A DNA stretch of 64,000 nt, taken from the NCBI GenBank assembly GCA_035570275.1, contig DATMNI010000467.1, positions 62,001 to 126,000 on the forward strand, given 5' to 3'. Positions 48,114 to 56,281 of this stretch are shown here, piece by piece. The stretch is from DATMNI01 sp035570275. Lineage in GTDB: Bacteria > Acidobacteriota > Terriglobia > Bryobacterales > Bryobacteraceae. The notes beneath the pieces are model-generated. The model was given only the letters and a program-made list of their open reading frames with translations. It was not told the DNA's origin and searched no databases. A program made the translations under genes and the position numbers. The stretch's first letter is position 1, and every line of letters begins with the position of its first letter.

Positions 48114-49592
48114 ATGAAAACCAATCACCGAGCTGTTGGGAATAGTAAGGGTTTTGTATCCGTCTACATGGCCTTCAGCTCATTTCTTTTGATCCCGATG
48201 GCTGGGCTGGCGATCGATTTCAGCGTTCTGTATAGCGTGAAGGCCAGGTTGCAGACGGCTGTGGACGCGGCTGCCGTCGGTTCCGGAAACACGCTCAATC
48301 GGGGCGCTGTGATGGACACCGCCGCGGTAAACGATGTGGCACTGCGCTTCTTCAACGCCAATTATCCAACAGGCTACTGGGGAACAACGCAGGTATCTTA
48401 CAACTCAAACCCGGTACAAGGCGCACTCGGGGTACGTACCATCACAATCGACGCGTCAGAACATGTGCCGATGCTGTTCCTGCGCGTGTTGGGCATCAGC
48501 CAAAGCACGGTAGGCGCTCTGGCGCAAGTGACGGTTCGGTACGTCAACATGATCTTGGTTGTGGACCGCTCAGGATCGGTTGAGCGGGCAACATTTAACG
48601 GGGTAGCGACCACCACAATTGTCGCGGCCGCCTTGCACCAGTTTGTCGACCCCAGCGACGGCAGCAAGTCGCCTTATTTCAACGATGGGCGCGACAACAT
48701 TGGCATGCTGACCTTCGGCGCCACTTGGGATCTCGACTTCCCAATGTCTTTGACTTTTCAAAGCGGCACGCCTCATATTGGAACCACAATCGATAACATC
48801 GACTGGAATACCAACAACAGCACGAATACGGGGGACGGATTGTTCCATGGCTACCGGCAACTCGTCAAATTGGCCCAGCCGGGCGCACTGAATGTGATCA
48901 TTCTGCTTACCGATGGCAGACCCTCCGCATTCAGCGGGACCTTTCCGGTGAGCGCCGGCGGTACATGCACAGACAGGACGGACAAAGTCGGAGTTCTGGA
49001 TGCCTCAGTCAACCAAGGCTGGCCCCCGCCGACGTCCCTCGGGAACACGAACGGCGTGGTAATGAGCACGTTCCAAGGCAACGGGAAGGAGGGCCTCCTT
49101 AGTAGCGCCGTAGCCAACAACGCTGGTTGCAGTTTTCGGGGCGACCTAACTGCCGTGCACAACGATGTTGGCAGTTTTCCCCTCTCGGTTACGCCACCCG
49201 ACGACAACCCACTTAACCTTCAATTCTTCACTACGCTAACAACAAATGCGGATTTGACAACTTTCACCGGGGCAGGAACAAGCACCTCGAGCCCGCGGGC
49301 GGTCCGCTACGCCGCCTTTAACGTCGCCGACAACATAGCCACGACGATCCGCACCGATCTCAATATAGCCCCAGTCATGTTCGTGATCGGCCTGAATAAC
49401 AACAACGGCGAGGAGCCGCTTGACAAGGATTGGCTAGCCCGAGTCGCGAACGATAGAGACTTTTTGGATGCTAGCGGCAACCATGTCTATCAAGCTGCTC
49501 AAACGCGCGGCTATTACTTTAACGTTGATGCCGGCGGCATCGGCACAGCATTGCAACAAATTGGTTCCCAGATCCTTCGCCTTACGAAGTGA
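48114..49592 (+). CDS. TadG-like protein with VWA domain
   Basis: A 492-residue protein from the ATG at 48114, after AGGAGG. The N-terminal helix (VSVYMAFSSFLLIPMAGLAIDF) is a TadG-type pseudopilin leader. A VWA domain follows with NMILVVDRSGSVERATF (MIDAS DxSxS) and VIILLTDGRPSAF. It may anchor or adhere the pilus at the cell surface. An extended region near residues 280-400 has no recognised domain. Confidence 0.85.
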   Translation: MKTNHRAVGNSKGFVSVYMAFSSFLLIPMAGLAIDFSVLYSVKARLQTAVDAAAVGSGNTLNRGAVMDTAAVNDVALRFFNANYPTGYWGTTQVSYNSNPVQGALGVRTITIDASEHVPMLFLRVLGISQSTVGALAQVTVRYVNMILVVDRSGSVERATFNGVATTTIVAAALHQFVDPSDGSKSPYFNDGRDNIGMLTFGATWDLDFPMSLTFQSGTPHIGTTIDNIDWNTNNSTNTGDGLFHGYRQLVKLAQPGALNVIILLTDGRPSAFSGTFPVSAGGTCTDRTDKVGVLDASVNQGWPPPTSLGNTNGVVMSTFQGNGKEGLLSSAVANNAGCSFRGDLTAVHNDVGSFPLSVTPPDDNPLNLQFFTTLTTNADLTTFTGAGTSTSSPRAVRYAAFNVADNIATTIRTDLNIAPVMFVIGLNNNNGEEPLDKDWLARVANDRDFLDASGNHVYQAAQTRGYYFNVDAGGIGTALQQIGSQILRLTK

Positions 49593-49639
49593 TCTGCGCC
49601 GCGACCCTAAGAAGCTGTAAAGCAGATTCGCGACGCACA

Positions 49640-49705
49640 AGCGAAACCGCCTGTGCCACCACCGCAAGGGTCTGCTTGCAATGGTGGCCAGGCGGTTTGT
49701 CTCGG
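49640..49705. terminator. Long inverted repeat between tadG and the receptor gene
   Basis: AAACCGCCTG...CAGGCGGTTT with inner GCCACCA/TGGTGGC and GCAAG/CTTGC arms forms a long hairpin. It lies between two convergent genes and probably terminates both. Confidence 0.65.
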
Positions 49706-49752
49706 GCCTCAGACCGGAGCGGTCGCCCGCTTGGCCGCGGCTCCCGGCATCT

Positions 49753-52700
49753 TTAGAAAGTCATCTTCGCGCCCAGTTGCATGCCGCGCGCGCCGCCGTT
49801 CACTCCGGTGATGTAGCCGTAGTTAGAATTGGAAACATCGGTGGTCGGATTGCTGAATTGCGGCGTGTTGGTGACGCTGAAGGCCTCGCCGCGAACTTCC
49901 ATTTTCATCCTTTCCGTAAAGTTGAAGATCTTGAAAATGGAGGCGTCCAGGTTGAAGAAGCCCGGCCCGGACAGAATGTTGCGGCCAGAACTGCCGAACC
50001 GCACTCCCGTGGGCTGCAGGAAGCTCGACTGGCTGAACCAGGCGCTGCCGCCCTTAGACGGCGTGTTGATGCCGCCTAAGATGGCCACCGGGCCCACCTG
50101 GTCGGCGGTCTGGGAGGCGCCCGGGGTGTTCAAGGCGGAGCCGTTGGCGCCGAAGGTCATGGGCGTGCCGGTCATCAACGTCAGAATCCCGTTGACCTGC
50201 CAGCCTCCGATGGCCTTGGCCATCAGGCCGTGATTCATCCATTTGCGCCCGATTCCGAAGGGCAGATCGTAAATGTAGCTCTGCACAAACGTATGGCTGC
50301 GGTCGAAATCGGTGCGCGCATAGGAGCGGCGCGCGTTGATGTACTGCCAGATTCCGCCGTCATCGCCGGTCTGATAGCTCATTCCCTTGGCAAAGGTGTA
50401 GGCCGTGGTGATGGACAGGCCATTGTAGAATCGCCGGTTCAACTTCACTTGAAGGCCGTTGTACATGGAGGAGTAGCCATTGAAATACACCGTGGTATCC
50501 GCGGTGCGGCCGTACTGCAGGAAGAGCGGCCGGCCGTTCACGCCCAGCCCCATCAAGGCCGCGGTGTTGGGGACGTTCAGGTTGTAGGTGGATACCGAGC
50601 GTACCCCGTGGTTGCCTACATACGCGACGTCCAGCGTGAAGTGCACCGGCAGGGCCTGCTGCACCGAGAGGTTCCACGACTCCACATAGGGGTTCTTGAA
50701 GTTCTTCGGGATCACGATATCGGATTGCGTAAGCGACGGGTTGGTGATGATGCCGTTGGACGGAATCACCGCCAACTGCGGGGCAGGGAAGCCGGTCGCC
50801 ATCGAGAAGAACTGCCCGTTGCCGGTGACTGCCGGCGCAAAGTTGCTGGCGCCCGTGACGAACTGGTTGTTCTGTTTCACCGGAAAATTGTAGGCGTACG
50901 TGTTATCCGGGAATGGCGTGTAGCTCATGCCGAAACCAGCGCGGATCACCATGGAATTGTTCAGGCGGTAGGAGAGTCCGGTGCGCGGCGCGAAATACTT
51001 GTAATTCGTCTGCAGACCGAGGTTCATCGGAACGCTGCCCACTCCCGCCAGTTCCAGCGTGTTGTTGCTTGGGTTGTAGTTGGAGAAGCCGGCCGGGAAG
51101 TGCGGCGTGGCCGGCGGGTAGAACTCCCAGCGGAGGCCTATATCCAAGGTCAGCTTGGACGAAACCTGCCATTTGTCCTGCACAAAAGCAAAAAACTGGT
51201 TGCCGCGCAAAGCCGGGAAATAGGCGGCGATATCGCGTCCGCCGTCCGATGGCTGGTCCAGCAGGAAGCTGGCCATGTTGTTCACCAGCCCGGTCTTGGG
51301 CTGAACGCCGCCCGGTCCCGGATTCAGTGACGTCTGCGCCGTGCCGAAGTTGAACAAGCCGCGCGGGTTGATGGTCTGCGTCTGCAGCAGATCGTCGCGC
51401 AGGCGCCGGAAATCCGCGCCCCACTTCACCGTATGGTTGCCCAACGTCTTGGTAAACGTGGCTACGGTATCGATGTTGGTTTCGGCGCGGTGCCACGGCA
51501 CGGAGGCCGAGTAACCCACCAGCGGCGTGCTGAAGCCGCCGTTGATGTTGATGCTGGCCAGCCCGCTGGTCCATTGGTCGATGTTGACTCCCGGAATGCC
51601 GAGGTCCTTTGACGCCGTGGTGCCGAAGTCGGAGTTGAGCGCATCGTTATGGTAATGCGCCACGCCAACGCGGAACTCGCCGATCAGAGTGGGCGAGAAG
51701 ATCCGGTTGTAATTGATGCCCGTGCTATAGGTCTTCTGAATGCCGGTGCCTTCGAAAGCCCCTTGCGCGAAACCGCCGGCGATCCCGAAAATGGGCGCCT
51801 GGAAAACCACCGGTCGCGAATAGCTGAAACGCCCACTGAGGCGTCCCTTGTCCGACGAGGCGTCGTCAATCTTCACATCGAACGAATTGGTGTCCTTCGT
51901 AAACGGCAGGAGCGCGAAGTAGTTGTTGCTGGGGGCCGAATCGCTGGACGCCTGGTTGGGCGCCGGCACCAGGTTCATGATCTTGGCGGCGATGGGACTG
52001 ATCCGGTTGGAGGGGATGATGTTCCCGGCAAATGGCGTCCGGTTGGTGCCGTCCGCGTTCCCTGTGGCAGGGTCATACACCGTCACCGGAGCCGCCAGCG
52101 ACAGCCCCGAGCTCAGGTTGCCCGTGCGCCAGCTCGCAGGCGGTATGGTGCCCAGGTTGGTGTTGGCTTCGTGGTCGGTGACTCGCAGAAAATCGCCGAA
52201 GAAGAAGATCTTGTTCTTCCTGATGGCGCCCCCCACGTTGCCGCCGAAATAGTTGCCGGCCAGGTGTCCTACCGAGACGTCGAAGAAGTTGCGCGCGTTC
52301 AGGGCGCTGTTGCGCAGGAACTCGTAACCCGCGCCGTGCAGTTCGTTGGATCCGGATTTCAGCATGACGTTGGTATTGGCGCCGCTGGCGCGTCCCAACT
52401 CGGCTTCGAAGTTGCTGGTGGAAACGTCCACCGCCTGGATCGCTTCCACGGGCGGCACGATGATCTGCAGCAGCCCGGTGCGCTCGTTGTTGTCGATACC
52501 CTCCACCTGGTAGCTGTTGCCCATTCTCATCTGGCCGTTGACTTCCGTCTGCAGCGAACTGGAAGCGTTGAAAAACTGCGAATGCTGGAATGAGGCGCGC
52601 GTGGTTCCGGGCACCAGGTTCAAAAGAGACTGATAGTTCCGTTGCGTGCCCAGCGGCAGGGAGGCCGTCTGGATGGACTCGATCTTGGCGCCGGTGTCGG

Positions 52701-53094
52701 CGCGGTCGGTTTGCAGCAGCGGAGGCGCGCCCGTCACCTCGATGGTTTCGGTCACGTTGCCGGGCGTCAATTGAAGATCGACGCGCGTGCTGCTGTTGAC
52801 GATCAAAGTGATGTCCTTACGGGTTTCTTTCTTGAAGCCGGCTTCCTCCACGCTGACCGTGTATTGGCCGGGCGTCAGATCCGGGAACGTGAAGTTTCCG
52901 CTCTCGTTGGTCTGGGTATCGCGGACCGCACCCGTGTTGACTTCGGTGATGGCTACCTTGGCGCCGGCGATTACGCCGCCGGTGATGTCGGTAACGGTGC
53001 CCAGCAGCGTTGCATTAACCGCCTGGGAATAAGCTGAACTGGCGCTGAATACCGCCAGCACAAGAGGAAACAAGATCGAACGTAGATCTTTCAT
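49753..53094 (-). CDS. Oar-like TonB-dependent receptor with carboxypeptidase-regulatory domain
   Basis: A 1113-residue outer-membrane protein from the ATG at 53094 (signal MKDLRSILFPLVLAVFSASSAYSQ). A carboxypeptidase-regulatory-like domain (GTVTDITGGVIAGAKVAITEVNTGAVRDTQTNESGNFTFPDLTPGQYTV) precedes a plug and a large beta-barrel. A TonB-box is not obvious. The barrel region has NFEAELGRASGANTNVMLKSGSNELHGAGYEFLRNSALNARNFFD, typical of acidobacterial Oar-type proteins. The ligand is unknown. No SusD partner is adjacent. Confidence 0.9.
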   Translation of the reverse strand: MKDLRSILFPLVLAVFSASSAYSQAVNATLLGTVTDITGGVIAGAKVAITEVNTGAVRDTQTNESGNFTFPDLTPGQYTVSVEEAGFKKETRKDITLIVNSSTRVDLQLTPGNVTETIEVTGAPPLLQTDRADTGAKIESIQTASLPLGTQRNYQSLLNLVPGTTRASFQHSQFFNASSSLQTEVNGQMRMGNSYQVEGIDNNERTGLLQIIVPPVEAIQAVDVSTSNFEAELGRASGANTNVMLKSGSNELHGAGYEFLRNSALNARNFFDVSVGHLAGNYFGGNVGGAIRKNKIFFFGDFLRVTDHEANTNLGTIPPASWRTGNLSSGLSLAAPVTVYDPATGNADGTNRTPFAGNIIPSNRISPIAAKIMNLVPAPNQASSDSAPSNNYFALLPFTKDTNSFDVKIDDASSDKGRLSGRFSYSRPVVFQAPIFGIAGGFAQGAFEGTGIQKTYSTGINYNRIFSPTLIGEFRVGVAHYHNDALNSDFGTTASKDLGIPGVNIDQWTSGLASININGGFSTPLVGYSASVPWHRAETNIDTVATFTKTLGNHTVKWGADFRRLRDDLLQTQTINPRGLFNFGTAQTSLNPGPGGVQPKTGLVNNMASFLLDQPSDGGRDIAAYFPALRGNQFFAFVQDKWQVSSKLTLDIGLRWEFYPPATPHFPAGFSNYNPSNNTLELAGVGSVPMNLGLQTNYKYFAPRTGLSYRLNNSMVIRAGFGMSYTPFPDNTYAYNFPVKQNNQFVTGASNFAPAVTGNGQFFSMATGFPAPQLAVIPSNGIITNPSLTQSDIVIPKNFKNPYVESWNLSVQQALPVHFTLDVAYVGNHGVRSVSTYNLNVPNTAALMGLGVNGRPLFLQYGRTADTTVYFNGYSSMYNGLQVKLNRRFYNGLSITTAYTFAKGMSYQTGDDGGIWQYINARRSYARTDFDRSHTFVQSYIYDLPFGIGRKWMNHGLMAKAIGGWQVNGILTLMTGTPMTFGANGSALNTPGASQTADQVGPVAILGGINTPSKGGSAWFSQSSFLQPTGVRFGSSGRNILSGPGFFNLDASIFKIFNFTERMKMEVRGEAFSVTNTPQFSNPTTDVSNSNYGYITGVNGGARGMQLGAKMTF

Positions 53095-53225
53095 AGGCAC
53101 AACTCCCATTTCAATAGGTTTTCGTTGGGGAAGGGACTTGGCAGTACCCACCCCTTTGCAGGCGATTATAAGATCTATCACACCCCGTATGCAAATGCCG
53201 TGCTGTGCTAGGATCGTTTTTCCAT

Positions 53226-54506
53226 ATGCTTCTGCCCGCGGCACCGGCCGTCAAACCGGGCATCCCCGGACTGCGCTGGTGGATCGCGGGCCTCATCTTT
53301 CTCGCCACCCTGATCAACTTCGTCAACCGGCTGACCATCTCGGTGCTGGCGCCGGTCATCATCCAGCAATTGCACCTGAGCAGCGTCCAGTTCGCCGGCA
53401 TCACCAACTCCTTCCTGATCGCCTACACCGCCAGCCAGGCCCTGTCCGGCAAACTTTACGACCGCATCGGAAACCGCCGCGGGTTTAGCCTGTCGATCGT
53501 GGTGTGGTCCGTGGCTTCGATGCTGCACGCCTTCGCCACCGGCCTCTTCAGCCTGAATTGCTTCCGGTTTCTGCTGGGATTGGGGGAGGCGGGCAACTGG
53601 CCGGGGGCGGCCAAGGTGATCGGCGAATGGTTTCCGGCGAGGCAGCGGGCGCTGGGGATGGCGATCTTCAACAGCGGAACCTCTATTGGTTCGGTAGTGG
53701 CGCCGCCTTTGATCGTCTGGCTGCAGTTGCGGGTTGGATGGCCGGACACGTTCCTGGCCGTGGGCTCGCTTGGGTTCGTATGGCTGGTACTTTGGCTGAC
53801 CTTTTACCTGCCGCCAGAGCGTCATCCCAGAATCACTCCGGCGGAATTCGCGCTGATTCAGGAGGACCGCGATCCGCCCGCGGGCAGGCGTTTTTCCTGG
53901 ATGGAATTGCTCCGCTACCGGCAGACGTGGGCGCTCGTGCTGGCGCGGTTCTTCGCCGATCCGGTATGGTGGCTCTACATCACATGGCTGCCGTTGTATC
54001 TTTACCAGGTGCATGGATTCAGCCTCAAGCAGATCGGCATGTTCGCCTGGGTTCCCTATGTGGCGGCGGATGCCGGAAGCCTGTTCGGCGGCTGGATGTC
54101 GGGTTGGCTGATGGAGCGCGGGTGGACGGCCAACCGGGCGCGGAAAACGGTAATCCTCTTTGGTGCTGCCTGCATGTCGGCCGGGCTTCTGGCGGCCGTA
54201 GTCCACACGGCGGCGGGCGCGCTGGCATTCATCGCCGTGGTGCTGTTCGGCTTCCAGACATGGATCAACAACGTGCAGACCCTGCCCAGCGACTATTTTC
54301 CGGAGGCCGCCGTGGGGTCTGTAGCCGGGCTCGGCGGCATGGGCGCCGGCATTGGGGCGATGTTGTTTACCCAGGCCACGGGGTTCGTAGTGGATCATTA
54401 TTCTTACACGCCGATGTTGGTGATGGCGGGGTTGCTGCCCGCCGTGGGCACAACGATCCTGTTCGTGCTCGGCGGACCGGTCCGGCGTTTGTCATTTGAA
54501 CGGTAG
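53226..54506 (+). CDS. MFS transporter, anion:cation symporter type
   Basis: A 426-residue transporter from the ATG at 53226 with about twelve membrane segments. NFVNRLTISVLAPVIIQQLHLSS, YDRIGNRRGFSLSIVVWSVASMLHAFA and RFLLGLGEAGNWPGAAKVIGEWFPARQRALGMAIFNSGTSIGSVVAPP match the ACS family, whose members carry hexuronates, galactonate and related organic anions. A repeat element separates it from the SDR gene downstream. A joint role in sugar-acid use is plausible. Confidence 0.88.
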   Translation: MLLPAAPAVKPGIPGLRWWIAGLIFLATLINFVNRLTISVLAPVIIQQLHLSSVQFAGITNSFLIAYTASQALSGKLYDRIGNRRGFSLSIVVWSVASMLHAFATGLFSLNCFRFLLGLGEAGNWPGAAKVIGEWFPARQRALGMAIFNSGTSIGSVVAPPLIVWLQLRVGWPDTFLAVGSLGFVWLVLWLTFYLPPERHPRITPAEFALIQEDRDPPAGRRFSWMELLRYRQTWALVLARFFADPVWWLYITWLPLYLYQVHGFSLKQIGMFAWVPYVAADAGSLFGGWMSGWLMERGWTANRARKTVILFGAACMSAGLLAAVVHTAAGALAFIAVVLFGFQTWINNVQTLPSDYFPEAAVGSVAGLGGMGAGIGAMLFTQATGFVVDHYSYTPMLVMAGLLPAVGTTILFVLGGPVRRLSFER

Positions 54507-54540
54507 GATAGACGATCGCTTTGTGTCGTCTGTCAAAAAG
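54502..54540. repeat. GACAGACGA-type palindrome between MFS and SDR genes
   Basis: GATAGACGATCGCTTTGTG-TCGTCTGTC with flanking GGTAGG matches the copy at 3178-3212. It lies just before the ribosome site of the SDR gene. Confidence 0.7.
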
Positions 54541-54551
54541 GAGGAGCTGAC

Positions 54552-55319
54552 GTGAAGAACTACATGGATTTGACAGGCAAGGTCGCGCTGATTTCGGGCG
54601 CGTCGTCGGGTATTGGAGCCGCCACGGCGGCAGTATTCGCCGACCTGGGCGCCAGGGTGGCGATCGGATACCACCAGAACCGGAAGGGCGCCGAACAGGT
54701 GCAGGACGGCATCGTGGCCGCCGGTGGGCAGGCGATTGCGCTCTCAGCCGATGTGCGCGAAGCGGCCGGCATTCGCGCGCTGGTGGAGGGCGCCACCCAG
54801 CGGTTCGGGCCCATCGACATTCTGGTGAACAACGCCGGTTCGCTGGTGGAGCGCATGAAGCTTCGCGAGATCACGGCGGAAAAGTGGGACAACATCATGA
54901 ACCTCAACCTGAAGAGCGCCATGCTTTGCTCGCAGGCGGTAGCGCCCACTATGATGGAGCGGAAATCGGGCGCCATCGTCAACATCGTTTCGATTGCGGG
55001 CCGCAACGGCGGAGGGCCAGGCGCCGGGGCTTACGCCACCGCCAAGGGCGGGCTGATTTCGTTCACCAAAGCGCTGGCGAAAGAGATGGCCCCGTTCGGA
55101 GTCCGGGTGAACGCCGTGTCGCCCGGTGTGATCGATACGCCGTTCCATGAGGTCTTTTCCACGCCGGAGATGATCCGAAGTTTTGTGGCGGGGATTCCGA
55201 TGAGCAGGACGGGCAAGTCGCTGGAGTGCGCCACGGTGATTGCCTTCCTGGCGTCGGCGGCGGCCAGCTATATTGTTGGCGAGACCGTTGAGGTGAACGG
55301 CGGCCAGTTGATGCTGTGA
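54552..55319 (+). CDS. SDR family oxidoreductase
   Basis: A 255-residue enzyme from a GTG at 54552, after GAGGAG. The cofactor motif SGASSGIG, NNAGSLVER, catalytic Ser (VSIAGRN), YATAKGG and VNGGQLML are present. It resembles 3-oxoacyl-ACP reductase/glucose dehydrogenase-type SDRs and may act on the sugar acid brought in by the MFS transporter upstream. A partial TCAGC repeat follows. Confidence 0.9.
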   Translation: MKNYMDLTGKVALISGASSGIGAATAAVFADLGARVAIGYHQNRKGAEQVQDGIVAAGGQAIALSADVREAAGIRALVEGATQRFGPIDILVNNAGSLVERMKLREITAEKWDNIMNLNLKSAMLCSQAVAPTMMERKSGAIVNIVSIAGRNGGGPGAGAYATAKGGLISFTKALAKEMAPFGVRVNAVSPGVIDTPFHEVFSTPEMIRSFVAGIPMSRTGKSLECATVIAFLASAAASYIVGETVEVNGGQLML

Positions 55320-55345
55320 GCAGCCGTCAGCCTGTCAGCTTTGGA
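55319..55345. repeat. Partial TCAGC-type repeat, copy 7
   Basis: CAGCCGTCAGCCTGTCAGC matches one arm of the family. The opposite arm is missing. It lies between the convergent SDR and secreted-protein genes, as most full copies do. Confidence 0.45.
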
Positions 55346-55377
55346 TCCGCAGGAGGCGTTCGGGCTATAGTCCGGTT

Positions 55378-56055
55378 TCAGTTAGCTGCTGGCGGGCGTT
55401 TGCCAACCAGGAAGCCGCTGATGTCGATGTTGTCAATCACCGCCAGGCCGGCGCCCGGTCCTGAATCCGCGCTTGTGCCCTCATCGAAGACGATCTCGAT
55501 ACTCTTAATCTTTGCACCCGCCGCGATGGGCGGGGTTGCCTGTGCGGGGCTGAATCTTATGCGCGACCACGCAGCCGGGTCTTGAGGGGCGGGGGTTACC
55601 GTCCCACCTGTTGAACAGTTGCCGACAAAGTGAGGGCCGTCGGTAGCCGTGACATTGAACCGTGGAGCGCCGCCACCGCAATGGGTGCCATTGCGGAAGT
55701 CGAAACCGAATTCGGTGATTGTCATGCCCGCTGCGCCCTTGATGGTCGCTCCGGCGGAGGAGCAATCTTGCAGCGGTCCGTTCTTTGACAGAAGAAGACC
55801 GAAATGCGGGTCTTTCTTGTTAGGGTTATCCTCTGGATTGACGGCATTACTGTTGAGACCTCCGTTATCCGGCAGGCCCATACCCTCGAGCCACGCCGCA
55901 GTGACGATATTGGAACCAGCAGGGTACCCTGTTCCGCAATCGCCAGCCTTGCCGACGAATGTCGACGGATGGACCTCGAACGGGTCGGCCGCGACCGCGG
56001 AAGGCGCGGCGGCTAAACACAGAACTACCGCGATGAGGATCAGCGGTTTTTTCAT
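55378..56055 (-). CDS. Secreted protein of unknown function
   Basis: A 225-residue protein with a clear signal peptide (MKKPLILIAVVLCLAAAPSAVAADP). The mature part is rich in Gly, Pro and Asn with four cysteines (GDCGTGYPAG, QDCSSAG, HCGGG, GNCSTGG) likely to form disulfides. The pattern is beta-rich. No family is recognised. It is convergent with the SDR gene. Confidence 0.7.
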   Translation of the reverse strand: MKKPLILIAVVLCLAAAPSAVAADPFEVHPSTFVGKAGDCGTGYPAGSNIVTAAWLEGMGLPDNGGLNSNAVNPEDNPNKKDPHFGLLLSKNGPLQDCSSAGATIKGAAGMTITEFGFDFRNGTHCGGGAPRFNVTATDGPHFVGNCSTGGTVTPAPQDPAAWSRIRFSPAQATPPIAAGAKIKSIEIVFDEGTSADSGPGAGLAVIDNIDISGFLVGKRPPAAN

Positions 56056-56281
56056 AGGTATTCTCTTTCAAGCCCGACAAACACTCGGGAGCAAATCAGC
56101 GACAATGATGAGTGTTACCAGAGATTGAACAGAATTACAATCACCCGATGATTCCAAAGCTATGGTTCTGTAGTTTTCGGTACTTTGCGGCTACGCGCAG
56201 GTTTACCCGCCGAATCGCGTCTCACCAGGGCTGATCGACACGGCGTTCCATAAGCCTCATCGCAGCGTTCTAGAATAGGGC

